Below are positions 7,997 to 18,061 of a DNA stretch of 64,000 bases, one piece after another. A program made the position numbers and the translations under genes. A model generated the notes under the pieces. It did no database searches and was not told the origin of the DNA. It saw nothing but the letters and a program-made list of their open reading frames with translations. The DNA comes from Pseudofrankia sp. DC12 (GTDB lineage Bacteria > Actinomycetota > Actinomycetes > Frankiales > Frankiaceae): positions 2,949,208-3,013,207 of the forward strand of contig NZ_KQ031391.1 in the NCBI RefSeq assembly GCF_000966285.1, given 5' to 3'. The stretch's first letter is position 1. Each line of letters opens with the position of its first letter.

Positions 7997-10153
7997 ATGA
8001 CTCCAAGAAGAATCTTCCGCGGCTGGGTGGTCCTGGCGCTCCTGGTCCTGCTTGTGATCTTCCTGACGACCAACGTTCTGTCTGGTCCCAAGGAGTACAG
8101 CAAGCAGAACCTGCACTTCATCCAGGACAAGATCGCCACGAGCCAGGTCGAGAGCGCCACGATCGAGGACTCCAAGCAGATAGTCCAGATCAAGACCAAG
8201 GACGACAAGAAGTACGAGTCGAGCTACGTCACCAACCAGGCGGTCACTCTGGCCGCCCAGTTGAACGACAAGGGCGTCCCGTACGAGGTCAAGGTCGAGC
8301 GCAGCAACGTCCTGGTCTCGCTGCTACTCAACCTGCTGCCTCTGGTGCTGGTGGTCGCGTTGTTCCTGTTCCTGATGAACCAGATGCAGGGCGGCGGCAA
8401 CCGCGTGATGAACTTCGGCAAGTCCAAGGCCAAGCTGGTCAACAAGGACACGCCGAAGACGACATTCGCGGATGTGGCCGGCGCCGACGAGGCACTGGAG
8501 GAACTCCAGGAGATCAAGGAGTTCCTGGAGAATCCAGGAAAGTTCCAGGCCATCGGGGCCAAGATCCCCAAGGGCGTGCTGCTGTACGGCCCGCCGGGCA
8601 CCGGTAAGACGCTGCTGGCCCGCGCGGTCGCCGGCGAGGCCGGCGTCCCGTTCTACTCGATCTCCGGCTCCGACTTCGTCGAGATGTTCGTCGGTGTCGG
8701 CGCGAGCCGGGTGCGCGACCTGTTCGAGCAGGCCAAGGCCAACGCCCCGGCGATCATCTTCGTCGACGAGATCGACGCCGTCGGCCGCCACCGTGGCGCC
8801 GGTCTCGGCGGCGGCCACGACGAGCGTGAGCAGACCCTCAACCAGCTGCTCGTCGAGATGGACGGCTTCGACGTCAAGGGCGGCGTCATCCTGATCGCCG
8901 CGACGAACCGGCCGGACATCCTCGACCCGGCGCTGCTGCGCCCGGGCCGGTTCGACCGGCAGATCGTGGTCGACCGCCCGGACCTGCTGGGCCGCGAGGC
9001 GATCCTCAAGGTCCACGCCAAGGGCAAGCCGATCGGCGCGGACGTCGACCTGCTGGTGATCGCCCGCCGTACCCCCGGCTTCACCGGCGCGGACCTGGCC
9101 AACGTGCTGAACGAGGCCGCACTGCTGGCCGCCCGCGCGGACCAGAAGATGATCTCTTCCGACCTGCTGGAGGAGTCGATCGACCGAGTGCTCGCCGGCC
9201 CGGAGCGCAAGACCCGGGCGATGAGCGAAAAGGAGAAAAAGCGGATCGCCTACCACGAGGGCGGCCACGCCCTGGTGGCACACGCGCTGCCGAACTCCGA
9301 CCCGGTCCACAAGATCACGATTCTGCCCCGTGGCCGGGCGCTCGGCTACACGATGCAGCTCCCGCTGGAGGACAAGTACCTGTCCACCCGGTCGGAGATG
9401 CTCGACAAGCTCGCCGTGCTCCTCGGCGGGCGGACCGCGGAGGAGGTCGTCTTCCACGAGCCGACCACCGGGGCGAGCGACGACATCGAGAAGGCGACCC
9501 AGATCGCCCGCGCGATGGTCACCCAGTACGGCATGTCGGACAAGCTGGGCGCGCTGAAGTTCGGCGCCGAGTCGGGCGAGGTGTTCCTCGGCCGTGAGGT
9601 CGGACACCAGCGCGACTACTCCGAGGCCGTCGCCGGCGAGATCGACAACGAGGTCCGCAAGCTCATCGAGGCCGCGCACGACGAGGCCTGGGAGGTGCTG
9701 AACACCTACCGCGACGAGCTGGACAACCTGGTCCTGAGGCTGATGGACATCGAGACCCTCAGCAAGGACGAGGTGCTCGAGATTTTCGCCACCGTTCATA
9801 AGAGGCCGGTTCGTGGCTTCTACACGGGCGTCGGCCGGCGGGTACCGTCGGATCGTCCGCCCGTGCAGACCCCTGCTGAGCTGGGCCTGGTCGCGTCCGA
9901 CGTGGCCGACCTGGTCAAGGGCAACGGGAACGGAAACGGTCACCCGACCGGCAACGGCGCGCCGAGCCTCACGAAGCCGGCTTCCGCCCCCGGTGAGGGT
10001 GCCGACACCGGTCACGGCCCGGTCTCCGGGCCCGTCAACGGCCCGACCGGGCCGGCCGGGCCGCCGGCCACGCCCCCGCCGGATGCCCCACGGATCTCGA
10101 ACCCGTGGGCGCCCCCGGTGTGGCCGAACGACGACGAAAGGAAGCACCGTTGA
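7997..10153 (+). CDS. ftsH: ATP-dependent zinc metalloprotease FtsH
   Basis: Membrane-anchored AAA+ protease that degrades unassembled membrane proteins and some soluble regulators. It has an N-terminal transmembrane helix (about residues 10-30, [16 protein letters not shown]), an extracytoplasmic domain and a second helix (about 105-127). The AAA module has Walker A G198PPGTGKT205, Walker [12 protein letters not shown] and the second region of homology (RPGRFDRQI). The M41 peptidase motif is H420EGGH424. The 718-aa length includes a Gly/Asn/Pro-rich C-terminal tail of about 100 residues, as in other actinobacterial FtsH proteins. The last bases overlap the folE start. Confidence 0.97.
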   Translation: MTPRRIFRGWVVLALLVLLVIFLTTNVLSGPKEYSKQNLHFIQDKIATSQVESATIEDSKQIVQIKTKDDKKYESSYVTNQAVTLAAQLNDKGVPYEVKVERSNVLVSLLLNLLPLVLVVALFLFLMNQMQGGGNRVMNFGKSKAKLVNKDTPKTTFADVAGADEALEELQEIKEFLENPGKFQAIGAKIPKGVLLYGPPGTGKTLLARAVAGEAGVPFYSISGSDFVEMFVGVGASRVRDLFEQAKANAPAIIFVDEIDAVGRHRGAGLGGGHDEREQTLNQLLVEMDGFDVKGGVILIAATNRPDILDPALLRPGRFDRQIVVDRPDLLGREAILKVHAKGKPIGADVDLLVIARRTPGFTGADLANVLNEAALLAARADQKMISSDLLEESIDRVLAGPERKTRAMSEKEKKRIAYHEGGHALVAHALPNSDPVHKITILPRGRALGYTMQLPLEDKYLSTRSEMLDKLAVLLGGRTAEEVVFHEPTTGASDDIEKATQIARAMVTQYGMSDKLGALKFGAESGEVFLGREVGHQRDYSEAVAGEIDNEVRKLIEAAHDEAWEVLNTYRDELDNLVLRLMDIETLSKDEVLEIFATVHKRPVRGFYTGVGRRVPSDRPPVQTPAELGLVASDVADLVKGNGNGNGHPTGNGAPSLTKPASAPGEGADTGHGPVSGPVNGPTGPAGPPATPPPDAPRISNPWAPPVWPNDDERKHR

Positions 10154-10854
10154 CGTCCGAAGCCGGCCTCCTGTCCGCTGATTTCGGCCACCTTGATGAC
10201 GAGGGTGGTTCGGCGGCGGGGCCAGGGTCAGTTTCCGGCGCAGCCGTCGCCGAGTTCCGGCCGGGCAACGGCCGGGTGCGCCCGTTCGACCACGACCGCG
10301 TCGCCGCGGCGGTGCGGGAACTGCTGATCGGGATCGGCGAGGACCCCGACCGCGAGGGCCTGCGCAAGACGCCCGACCGGGTCGCGCGTGCCTACGCGGA
10401 GGCCGTCGAGGGTCTGGGCCGCGACCCGGCCGACGTGCTGACCACCGTCTTCGACGAGGGTCACGACGAGATGGTGCTCGTGCGCGACATCGACTTCTCG
10501 TCGCTGTGCGAGCACCACCTGGTCGTCTTCTCCGGGAAGGCGCACGTCGCCTATATCCCGAACGAGAACGGCCAGATCACCGGCCTGTCGAAGCTGGCCA
10601 GGCTGGTCGACCTGTACGCCCGCCGGCCGCAGGTGCAGGAGCGCCTGACCTCCCAGGTCGCCGACGCGCTGGTGGACGTCCTCAAGCCACGCGGCGTCAT
10701 GGTGGTCGTCGAGGCGGAGCACCTCTGCATGTCGATGCGCGGCGTCCGCAAGCCCGGCGCCTGCACGGTCACGTCCGCAGTCCGGGGCCAGTTCCTCTCC
10801 CCGGCGACCCGCAACGAGGGCATGAGCCTCATCCTGAGCAGCCACCGCCGGTAA
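10150..10854 (+). CDS. folE: GTP cyclohydrolase I
   Basis: Converts GTP to 7,8-dihydroneopterin triphosphate, the first step of folate synthesis. The zinc ligands are visible as C120-E-H-H123 and C193 (HLCMSMRG), and the core motif [19 protein letters not shown] is present. The TTG start at 10150 was chosen because TTGA overlaps the ftsH stop and GGAAG lies just upstream. An upstream GTG/ATG would add only residues encoded within ftsH. The N-terminal 35 residues are non-conserved. A long perfect hairpin follows the stop. Confidence 0.95.
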   Translation: MTSEAGLLSADFGHLDDEGGSAAGPGSVSGAAVAEFRPGNGRVRPFDHDRVAAAVRELLIGIGEDPDREGLRKTPDRVARAYAEAVEGLGRDPADVLTTVFDEGHDEMVLVRDIDFSSLCEHHLVVFSGKAHVAYIPNENGQITGLSKLARLVDLYARRPQVQERLTSQVADALVDVLKPRGVMVVVEAEHLCMSMRGVRKPGACTVTSAVRGQFLSPATRNEGMSLILSSHRR

Positions 10855-10870
10855 CTCCTCAACACCAGTC

Positions 10871-10910
10871 ACGACGAAGCCCCCGGGGAACTCCCCGGGG
10901 GCTTCGTCGT
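10871..10910. terminator. Perfect 40-nt hairpin between convergent folE and hisG
   Basis: Two 19-nt arms are exactly complementary, with AC at the centre (ACGACGAAGCCCCCGGGGA and its reverse complement). It lies 16 bp after the folE stop and between convergent genes, so it can act in both directions. There is no long U tract, which is common for terminators in high-GC actinobacteria. Confidence 0.75.
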
Positions 10911-11068
10911 CGGTTCCGTCAAGGTGACGGGCATCAGCGAGGCGCCAACGCAACCACCTCGCCGGGTCAGGATCGCGCTAACGACGCCAAATACCTAAGC
11001 CAAGATCCACATTGTCGGGCGCCTGGGCGCCCGACGGCGGGCGCCCAGCGCCCGCCGCAGCGCCCGCC

Positions 11069-11920
11069 TCAAAGGCGGCAGGCCTGGATGCCGGAGACGA
11101 GGATGCCGCGGGCGCCGAGCTCCCACAGGTCGTCCATCGTGCGGTTGACGTCGTCCTTCAGGACCATCGCCCGGACGGCGACCCAGCCCTCGCGGGCCAG
11201 CGGCGAGATCGTCGGCGACTCGAAACCCGGCGTGATCTCGCAGGCCTTGTCCAGCACGGCGGTCGGCGCGTCGTAGTCCATCATCACGTACCGACGCGCG
11301 ACCAGGACGCCCTGCACGCGGCGCAGCAGCCGCTCGTGCGCCGGCGCGAGCTCCGCGCCCAGCTTTGTGATCATGATGGCCTCGGACCGCATGACCGGCT
11401 CGCCGACGAGCTCCAGGCCCGCGGCCCGCAGCGTCCGACCGGTCTCGACCACGTCAGCGACGGCATCCGCGACGCCGAGCCGCACCGCCGTCTCGACCGC
11501 GCCATCCAACGTGACGATCTGCGCGGTCAGCCCACGGGCCGCGAAGTCCGCGCGGACCAGCCCGGGAAACGAGGTGGCGATCCGCCGACCGCCCAGCTCG
11601 GCGACGTCCGAGACCGCGCCCTCCGGGGCGGCATACCGAAACGTCGAGTGCCCGTAGCCGAGGGCGACCAGTTCCCGGGCCGGAACCTCGCTGTCCAGCA
11701 GCAGGTCGCGACCGGTGATGCCGACGTCGAGGAGCCCGGAGCCGACGTAGACCGCGATGTCCCGCGGGCGTAGGAAGAAGAACTCGATGTCGTTCTCGAC
11801 GTCGGCGACGACGAGCTCGGCGCCGTCCCGCTTCACGTGGTACCCGGCGTCGCCGAGCAGCTGGCTGGAGGCGACGGAGAGCGCGCCCTTGTTCGGTACC
11901 GCGATTCGCAGCATGTCCAT
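11069..11920 (-). CDS. hisG: ATP phosphoribosyltransferase
   Basis: Catalyses the first step of histidine synthesis, joining ATP and PRPP. The 283-aa protein begins MDMLRIAVPNKGALS and contains DIAVYVGSGLLDVGITGRDLL and the family region ATSFPGLVRADFAARG. The extra C-terminal part (residues about 210-283, YVMMDYDAPTAVLDKACEIT) is the regulatory ACT-like domain of the long, self-sufficient HisG type that is inhibited by histidine. It lies downstream of hisE on the same strand, separated by about 120 bp, and is likely co-transcribed. Confidence 0.96.
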   Translation of the reverse strand: MDMLRIAVPNKGALSVASSQLLGDAGYHVKRDGAELVVADVENDIEFFFLRPRDIAVYVGSGLLDVGITGRDLLLDSEVPARELVALGYGHSTFRYAAPEGAVSDVAELGGRRIATSFPGLVRADFAARGLTAQIVTLDGAVETAVRLGVADAVADVVETGRTLRAAGLELVGEPVMRSEAIMITKLGAELAPAHERLLRRVQGVLVARRYVMMDYDAPTAVLDKACEITPGFESPTISPLAREGWVAVRAMVLKDDVNRTMDDLWELGARGILVSGIQACRL

Positions 11921-12042
11921 GTCCGTGTCATCTCAGGCCGGTGGCGGCCGCCGGTGTCATCTCACGGGGCAAGAGTGCGACGTGAACCCACGTCGCCGGA
12001 AACCCGCGCCATCCCAGGGGCAGACGACACCCGGGTGCGGGG

Positions 12043-12306
12043 TCAGAGATGGAGGTAGACGTCGTCCGGGGTGAGGCCGCGGGAGATCATCATGAGCTGG
12101 ATCCAGTAGACCAGCTGGGAGAGCTCCTCGGCGGCCCGCTCGCCCGTCTCGTACTCGGCCGCCATCCAGCTCTCGGCGGCCTCCTCGACCAGCTTCTTGC
12201 CGATGTGGTGCACGCCGGCCTCCAGCGCGGCGACGGAGCCCGAGTCCGGGGCCTTGTCCCGCCACTTCGCGGAGAGCTCCACGAACAGCTCGTCAAAGGT
12301 CTTCAC
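12043..12306 (-). CDS. hisE: Phosphoribosyl-ATP pyrophosphatase
   Basis: Hydrolyses phosphoribosyl-ATP to phosphoribosyl-AMP in the second step of histidine synthesis. The 87-aa protein is an all-alpha MazG-type fold: [35 protein letters not shown] and [14 protein letters not shown] carry the acidic metal ligands. The GTG at 12306 was chosen because it begins the conserved helix; a longer in-frame start would add an Arg-rich non-family segment. It heads the hisE-hisG unit and is divergent from the HAD gene. Confidence 0.94.
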   Translation of the reverse strand: MKTFDELFVELSAKWRDKAPDSGSVAALEAGVHHIGKKLVEEAAESWMAAEYETGERAAEELSQLVYWIQLMMISRGLTPDDVYLHL

Positions 12307-12488
12307 GGCCGGCGACCCTCGGCAGCGGAAGCGGTGACGCCACCGCATGCGCCCAGGCTCGCGCGCGAGCAGCCGACAGACCTCATGAACCGCATGTTAC
12401 CTGGGCGGGGCCGCGGCCTCGGGCGTCCGCTGGCCGACCACGAGATGGCCATGGTGCGAACGGCCGCACGCTGGTTGACTGGGTCGCT

Positions 12489-13277
12489 GTGCCCCCTCCC
12501 GCGATCGTCGCCACCGATCTGGACGGAACCCTGATTCGGTCGGACGGCACAGTGTCGGAGCGCACCCGCCGGGCGCTGCGCCGGGTGCGTGAGCACGGCG
12601 GGACCGTTGTTTTCGTGACCGGCCGGCCAATCCGCGTAATGGCCGACGTCGTCGCGAAGACCTCGGTCGCCGGCATCGCCGTCTGCGCGAACGGCGCCCT
12701 CGTCTACGACCTGGACGCACAGACGACGGTCAACCATCGCGAGCTCGACCAGCAGGCCGCGCTGCGGCTGGCCCTGGCCATTCGGGAGATCGTGCCGGAC
12801 GTCGCGTTCGCGGTCGAGAGCGGGCTGAGGTTCGGCCGGGAGCCCGCGTTCCGCACGATGTGGCCGGACCCACTGGAGCTGGTCGCCGACCTGGCCGACC
12901 TCCTGGTGACGCTGCCGCCGATCAAGCTGCTCGTCCGCCGCAGCGGTGAGTCGCTCGCACACGTGTACGAGAAGGTCGTGGACCTCGCGGGCGCCGAGGC
13001 GGTGGTGACCCGGTCCACCGAGACACTGATCGAGATCGCCGGTGCCGGCGTCTCCAAGGCGGTCGCGCTGGCCGAGGTCGCCACCGCTCACGGGGTCACC
13101 GCGGCGGACGTCGTCGCGTTCGGCGACATGCTCAACGACCTGCCGATGCTCGCCTGGGCCGGCCATTCGGTCGCCGTCGCCAACGCGCATCCCGAGGTCC
13201 TCGCGGCCGCCGACGAGATAACCGCCTCCAACGACCACGACGGCGTAGCCCTCGTCCTCGAACGTCTCTTCGACTGA
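12489..13277 (+). CDS. HAD-superfamily phosphatase, Cof type (HAD-IIB)
   Basis: Small-molecule phosphatase of the Cof/YidA group. Motif I is D10LDGT14 (ATDLDGTLIRSDG), motif II is VVFVTGRP, and motif IV is GDMLNDLPML near residue 212, with the C2B cap between them. The N-terminal GTG follows the short gap shared with hisE. The substrate cannot be told from sequence. It ends just before the convergent XRE gene at the edge of the accessory block. Confidence 0.9.
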   Translation: MPPPAIVATDLDGTLIRSDGTVSERTRRALRRVREHGGTVVFVTGRPIRVMADVVAKTSVAGIAVCANGALVYDLDAQTTVNHRELDQQAALRLALAIREIVPDVAFAVESGLRFGREPAFRTMWPDPLELVADLADLLVTLPPIKLLVRRSGESLAHVYEKVVDLAGAEAVVTRSTETLIEIAGAGVSKAVALAEVATAHGVTAADVVAFGDMLNDLPMLAWAGHSVAVANAHPEVLAAADEITASNDHDGVALVLERLFD

Positions 13278-13302
13278 CGGGCGCCTGACCGCGACCGACG
13301 GC

Positions 13303-14217
13303 TCAGGGCTTGGGCCTGGCCATGTCGGCGTACCGCATCTTGTAGCGTTCGAGGACTTCTTCGAGGTCGGCGGTCGCGAGCTCGCGGTAGCTCTCGAAGA
13401 AGTGGGTGTAGAACTCGACGCTGCGCCGGTCCTGGTAGACGGTCGCGTCCAGGGACTCGGTGACGACCACATCGTCGTCGAAGATCATAAAACCGTGACT
13501 CGGCGGCAGGCCGAGCTGAGCCGTCATCGGAACCACACGCACAGTGACGTTCGACAGCTTCGCGATCTGCTCGATCCGGTCGACCTGCGCCAGCATGTAC
13601 CCCGGCGTGACATACATGTTGTTGAGCAGGTTCTCCAGCAGGATGAACTCGAACGTCTTGTTGGTGTCGTAGAGCCGCTCCTGGCGCTGGAGCCGCTGTG
13701 TCACCTTCGCCGCCGTCTCGGCCCACTTCGACTCGTGGTCACCGATGTCGACCGCATGGAACGCATTGATCACCCGACGGGTGTACTCGCTGATCTGCAT
13801 CAGGCCTGGCACAGTGATCGGCTCGAAGTCACGCACCAACGTTGCCCGACCTTCAAGATCGGCGTAATCCTGCTGGTTGACCGGGCCACGGCGCGGCAAC
13901 CGCGGACGGCTACTCAGGGACTGCAGCTCGGTCGCCTGCCCCACCAGCTCATGCAGCGCGTCCTTCGAGCCATCGAGCGCCAGCACGATCTTCTCAACGT
14001 CCAGGGGGCTCGGCCGCAGCACGCCCCGCTCGATCTTCGAGATCTTCGCCTGACTCGCGCCGATCGCCCGGCCGAGCTCCTCCCCCGTCATCCCCTTGCG
14101 CTTACGCAAACCAGCGAGAGCGCGACCGAGCTCCCCAGCCAGAGTCGAGGAGCCCGGATCCGCACCGAGCGAGGCAACGCCAAGCGACGGAACGACATCC
14201 ACCACATCGTCCGTCAC
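13303..14217 (-). CDS. XRE-family regulator with C-terminal DUF5753 domain
   Basis: A 304-aa DNA-binding protein. The N-terminal helix-turn-helix (about residues 25-85) reads LGRALAGLRKRKGMTGEELG...ASQAKISKIERG. The rest is DUF5753 (LVRDFEPITVPGLMQISEYTRRVI ... ERLYDTNKTFEFILLENLL ... VVVTESLDATVYQDRRSVEFYTHFFESY). In streptomycetes such proteins pair with small DUF397 proteins and control differentiation. Here the small neighbour upstream belongs to a different family. The GTG at 14217 has GGAGG six bases upstream. Confidence 0.88.
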   Translation of the reverse strand: MTDDVVDVVPSLGVASLGADPGSSTLAGELGRALAGLRKRKGMTGEELGRAIGASQAKISKIERGVLRPSPLDVEKIVLALDGSKDALHELVGQATELQSLSSRPRLPRRGPVNQQDYADLEGRATLVRDFEPITVPGLMQISEYTRRVINAFHAVDIGDHESKWAETAAKVTQRLQRQERLYDTNKTFEFILLENLLNNMYVTPGYMLAQVDRIEQIAKLSNVTVRVVPMTAQLGLPPSHGFMIFDDDVVVTESLDATVYQDRRSVEFYTHFFESYRELATADLEEVLERYKMRYADMARPKP

Positions 14218-14299
14218 GACGGTCCTCCGCTTCCGCGAGAACTACTACTCCGGGTCGAGTCTCAGTACACCGGATCGACGGCCCAGCTGCTCGGCCCGA

Positions 14300-14512
14300 C
14301 TACTGCCCATCCCAGTCTGGCAGACTGCGCGCCGCTCTGATGAGCAGGTCGCGAGGAATCTGCACCCGAGCCTCCCCGTCCGGCACCCCATCAACGTAGC
14401 GCTGCGTAGGCACAACATAACCCTGAACGACTACGGAACCATCAGATGCCTCGAAGACACCCGGGCAGGCCGATGTCCCGCAGCTGGTCTGGGCAAGCGG
14501 CACGAGCTCCAT
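14300..14512 (-). CDS. Small CG[ST]xxC-family protein A, probable partner of the XRE gene
   Basis: About 70 aa with the core CGTSACPGVF and VVVQGYVV and a C-terminal VQIPRDLLIRAARSL. I do not recognise a named domain. Three more relatives occur within 4 kb (at 14971, 17351 and 18062). The ATG at 14512 was chosen because the paralogue at 14971 aligns from this Met (MELVPL versus MRLTPL) and AGGAG lies just upstream. The gene is 82 bp before the XRE-DUF5753 gene on the same strand, the position DUF397 genes occupy in Streptomyces. Function unknown. Confidence 0.6.
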   Translation of the reverse strand: MELVPLAQTSCGTSACPGVFEASDGSVVVQGYVVPTQRYVDGVPDGEARVQIPRDLLIRAARSLPDWDGQ

Positions 14513-14970
14513 TGCTCCTACTTCCTCATCCGGCGCGTTCAACATCAAGTATCCGCGGCCGGCAATGACAGAGTGAATATTAGCGATCTTGGAGTGGGCA
14601 TGATCTCCCAGGCCCTGAATACTAGACCGGCCACGCCAAGTCGCCAGTCGGGGAACTCGGCCGGCGCGTCGAGCTGGAGCCGCTAAGCCGCCCATTCGGG
14701 CACCCCCTGCGCAAGAACACTCGCCTGAATCAACAATCGCGCACGCGAAGGGTGTCTACCTGGCAATTCGCGCCTGCAGGTGGTCCGCCACGGTTCCGGA
14801 TGTGGGCTCTGTTGGCCGCGTATATCGGCGGCGTGTTCGGCGATTGCGTGCTCAAATCGAGGAACACGGTCCTGTCCGCCGACGGGGCGATCCCCGGTCG
14901 GCCGGGTCGCGCGGCGCCAGCCCGGCGTTCGCCGCGGGGATCCGGGGGCACCACATGAAAGGGCGGGTAC
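14513..14970. promoter_or_regulatory. Divergent intergenic region between two small-family genes
   Basis: About 460 bp between the minus-strand gene A and the plus-strand gene B. No convincing gene is seen. It should contain both promoters; no element could be fixed with confidence. Confidence 0.3.
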
Positions 14971-15174
14971 ATGCGCCTTACACCCCTGACCGACCAGCAC
15001 TGCGGAACCAACTCGTGCCCTCAGGTCTATGCCAGCGACCACGGCACCATCGTCGTCCAGGGCACGCTCGTGACTGACGACACCGTTCAGGCGGCTCCGG
15101 GCGAGGTTCTCGTCGAGATTCCGGCGGAAATCTTTCGGGCCGCCGCGGCGGCGGTATCCGACGGGCCGGCCTGA
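14971..15174 (+). CDS. Small CG[ST]xxC-family protein B
   Basis: 67 aa: MRLTPLTDQHCGTNSCPQVY, then GTIVVQGTLV and VEIPAEIFRAAAAAV. It aligns along its full length with the protein at 14300-14512. The two Cys residues with the intervening CGTxxCP spacing could bind metal or form a disulfide, but nothing in the sequence settles this. No XRE gene directly follows it on the plus strand; the next plus-strand gene (15714) is an unrelated hypothetical. Confidence 0.6.
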   Translation: MRLTPLTDQHCGTNSCPQVYASDHGTIVVQGTLVTDDTVQAAPGEVLVEIPAEIFRAAAAAVSDGPA

Positions 15175-15713
15175 CAGGGTCAGTCTGCCGCTGTCGGCGG
15201 ACTTGCCCATCCCAGCCGGCCCGGCGACGCTGACAGACCCGCCGGCCTCGACCGGGCGGGGCCCGTCTGCCGCGCCGGAAGGCACAACGGCCAGGCCGGA
15301 CCCGCGCGGCCATCTCGACGTCACGTCGCCACCTGTCCCACCATGCCGGTCCCGTACGCCGGACTGGATCGCGGGCCCGCTCGCGAACGGGGGCCGAACC
15401 GGCGATGTCCCCTGCAAGGACTAGAGTATTCCTCTCAACCATCCACATGTAAAGATCTTGGACTATATTCTCAAGTCGCCTTGTCGGCGCTGTCCCAGTC
15501 GTTTACCGTCTGCTCATAGGTCCAGTCGACCATCGGTCACGGGCCTCGGAAGCAGGAGGTGCGTCGGAATATGCCGCACGCGGGGGGTCTCACCACTGAT
15601 TCCTGTGGAGTACCCAGGTGGGGTATGGCCACCTCGGCCATCGCAGCCCACCCCACGGCCGGGGGCGCCGGCCATCGCCTGAATGGCACGAAGATCCAGC
15701 TGGACGTGATCGC
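15175..15713. other. Intergenic, nothing recognised
   Basis: About 540 bp between small gene B and the hypothetical gene at 15714. Local AT-richer patches (about 15420-15480) may hold a promoter. Short open frames have no family resemblance. Confidence 0.3.
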
Positions 15714-16286
15714 ATGTCAATGCTGACCGCTTACGCGACTCTCACCGGCACCAACCGCGAGCAGCTGCACAGCCGGCTGTCCTGGCTCGCCCGCCAGTAC
15801 CTGCGCTACACGGTCACGAAGCCCGGCCGGCCGGCCCGCCTGGACGCCTTCTCGGACGAGGCCCGATCGGTCGCGGATGCCTTGGGCGCCGCGGCCCGCA
15901 TCATGGCCGAACGCGACCAGGCGGCCTCGCGGACCGCGCTGGTCCTCGCCGTCCGGCGTGCGGAGGACAGCTGGCAGAAGGTGCAGGTCGACCTTCACCG
16001 AGCGGGAACCACCTGGGCGGACCTGCGGGTACGCCCCGGCTACCGGCGCGAGTATCCGGTACATGTCACCAGCGGCGAGCGGCCCCAGCGCCTCACCCTC
16101 GTTCACGACAGCCGGACCGTCGAGGCCGCCCGCCTCGCCGAGGCCCGCCTCGCGCAGGCCCGCGCCGCCGCGGGCCGAGCGACCGAGCCGCCCATCACAG
16201 GCCGGAGCGGAAGCGACAGCCGCATAGCCGAAAAGGTCACGGCCGGCCCGGCGGGGCCGCGCCGAGAGCTCACCCGGCAACGGTAA
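15714..16286 (+). CDS. Hypothetical protein, about 190 aa
   Basis: Predicted soluble, mostly helical protein. The core reads HSRLSWLARQYLRYTVTKPG, then SVADALGAAARIM and AVRRAEDSWQKVQVDLHRAG. The segment around RRAEDSWQKVQVDL resembles REAERRWTQVKLRL in the membrane protein at 18894-19640, so the two may be distant relatives. The C-terminus is Ala/Arg-rich. Start chosen at ATG 15714 (a second ATG follows at 15720). No known domain; it may belong to the accessory regulator block. Confidence 0.55.
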   Translation: MSMLTAYATLTGTNREQLHSRLSWLARQYLRYTVTKPGRPARLDAFSDEARSVADALGAAARIMAERDQAASRTALVLAVRRAEDSWQKVQVDLHRAGTTWADLRVRPGYRREYPVHVTSGERPQRLTLVHDSRTVEAARLAEARLAQARAAAGRATEPPITGRSGSDSRIAEKVTAGPAGPRRELTRQR

Positions 16287-16336
16287 GCGGACCACCTGGC
16301 CCGACCGCCGACGGAGCCGGCCGGGCCAGGTGCCGC

Positions 16337-17281
16337 TCAGGCGTCCGGCAGGTCGGGCGCGGAACTGATCGCTTCTCCGAGCAGCTCGGCCTTGTAGCGC
16401 TTCAAGATTGGTAAGACGTCGTCGGTGCCGAGCTTCCAGAACTGGTCGAACGCGCGGATACCGACGTCGATCTTCTTGCGCTCCCGGTCTCGACGGCCAC
16501 CACCGAGCGTCGACTCGGTGAGAACGACCGAGTCGTCGACGATCGTGAACGCCTCGACCGGCGGGCAGCTCAGAATCGCCGCTTCGGGCAATATCCTGAT
16601 CGACACGTTCGGCAGGTCGACGGCGGCCTCGATCCGCTGGATCTGATTGGCCATCAGTATCGGCCAGTCGTCCTCGCCGAAGCGGAACCTCATTACCTGT
16701 TCCATGATGACGAACTCGTACGTCACCGCGGTGTCGTAGAGCCGCTCCTGGCGGGCAGCTCGCACCCTGAGGACCGCGGCCGTGCTTGGCCAGGTCCGGT
16801 CGTCGTCGCCGTATTCCACCGAATGGAAGCCGTTCAAGATACGCCGGGCGTACTCACTGGTCTGCAAAAGCCCCGGGACCACGATCGGTTCAAAGTTGCG
16901 GATGCGGCTGGCCCTGATCTCCTCCCCCATCCAGTCCTCCGGCCTGATTTCCTCCTTCGGGCTGGGCGCCGAACTGACGAGTCGCTTCGCGCTACGCGCG
17001 CGGTTGGCCTCGAGCTTGTCGTGCCGCGCCTGCTCGACGAGCAGGTTGGCCACCTCTCCCGGAAGCTGGAGCGCGCTTGTGATCTTGCTGATCGCGTCGG
17101 GGGATGGCGTGATCTGGAGATTCTCGATCTTGGAAATCTGGCCCTGGCTGACACCGGACTCTCGCGCCAACGCCGAGGTGGTCAGGTCACGTTCCTGGCG
17201 AAGCCGAAAAAGCAGGCGCCCGAGCGGCTCGTCCAGCTCAAGGGATGGCTCGCGGGCCGAATGCTGCTCACCGGCCGTCAT
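16337..17281 (-). CDS. XRE-family regulator with C-terminal DUF5753 domain (second copy)
   Basis: About 314 aa. The HTH is at about residues 15-75 (LGRLLFRLRQERDLTTSALA...VSQGQISKIEN). DUF5753 follows, with RNFEPIVVPGLLQTSEYARRIL, QERLYDTAVTYEFVIMEQV and VVLTESTLGGGRRDRERKKID. It is clearly paralogous to the protein at 13303-14217. The ATG at 17281 was chosen over an upstream start because GGGAGGAACG directly precedes it. A small CG[ST]xxC-family gene lies 69 bp upstream on the same strand, repeating the small-gene-then-XRE order. Confidence 0.88.
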   Translation of the reverse strand: MTAGEQHSAREPSLELDEPLGRLLFRLRQERDLTTSALARESGVSQGQISKIENLQITPSPDAISKITSALQLPGEVANLLVEQARHDKLEANRARSAKRLVSSAPSPKEEIRPEDWMGEEIRASRIRNFEPIVVPGLLQTSEYARRILNGFHSVEYGDDDRTWPSTAAVLRVRAARQERLYDTAVTYEFVIMEQVMRFRFGEDDWPILMANQIQRIEAAVDLPNVSIRILPEAAILSCPPVEAFTIVDDSVVLTESTLGGGRRDRERKKIDVGIRAFDQFWKLGTDDVLPILKRYKAELLGEAISSAPDLPDA

Positions 17282-17350
17282 CGTTCCTCCCTGTAGACGG
17301 TGTCTCTCGGGTCCGGCCGCCACGCAAAGCTCAGCGCGGCGGCCGGCAGA

Positions 17351-17590
17351 TCAGCCCTCGTTCAGGAGCTTGCGGACCGCCTCAAGCAACGTCTCCCGAG
17401 GGAGAACGACCATCTGCTCCCCAGTCGGCAGGCTCTGGGCCAAGTGGGGACCGGCTATCCACCCCTGCACGACCAGATCGTCGCTGTGCCCCGCGGGGGC
17501 GTATACGGCCGGACAGTGCGCGGAGCCGCACTGATAGGTCGCCAGCGGGGTCAGCTCCAGGGAAGTCGACTCCGAGGGAGTCAGCCGCAT
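17351..17590 (-). CDS. Small CG[ST]xxC-family protein C, upstream of the second XRE gene
   Basis: 79 aa: ELTPLATYQCGSAHCPAVYA, then DDLVVQGWIAG and VVLPRETLLEAVRKLL. It matches the proteins at 14300 and 14971 in the CG[ST]xxCPxVY core, the VVQG segment and the C-terminal [IL]P-plus-helix part. The N-terminus is about 12 residues longer. GAGGA lies upstream of the ATG. It precedes the XRE-DUF5753 gene by 69 bp. Confidence 0.62.
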   Translation of the reverse strand: MRLTPSESTSLELTPLATYQCGSAHCPAVYAPAGHSDDLVVQGWIAGPHLAQSLPTGEQMVVLPRETLLEAVRKLLNEG

Positions 17591-18061
17591 TGCCGTCCTC
17601 GTCTCCCGGCTCCCGGAAGCTACACCCCGAGACGCCGATTAGCAAATATGTTGGAATATTACGTCACGGACCCCGCCAGCAATCATGATCAAGGGATGCG
17701 GGCGCGCCGCGGGGCTCCGACCGCGCCGAGCCCATGCGGTCACCGCAGGAGACGCGCCCCTGAGTGTGACTGCACGGATGCTACGCACCAAGTCGTTGGA
17801 CGACGCGACGAGGCCTCCGGCGGACAACGATTCCAGCCGGAACGTTCAGAGACGACGACCGCCGAGCGGCCTCGGCGGCACGCGGCCAGGGCCTTCCGAG
17901 ATCAAAGATCACTTCGGCTGGCAAACCGGCGCCGGCGGGGGCAACGTTGGGGCCGCGTCACGATACGGCGTGGAATACGTGGCAAAACGGCCGTCGGCCG
18001 CAGTCCTTGCCCTGAAGTTCGATAGATGTCGGAACTGGCCGGCAGGCCGGCGGGTACTTCG
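17591..18061. other. Intergenic, nothing recognised
   Basis: About 470 bp between two minus-strand small-family genes. It contains an AT-richer patch at 17640-17660 next to the start of gene C that could be its promoter. No credible gene. Confidence 0.3.

Noticed and set aside
8324-10147. Long minus-strand open frame across ftsH
   Set aside because: Shadow of ftsH, whose motifs are unambiguous.
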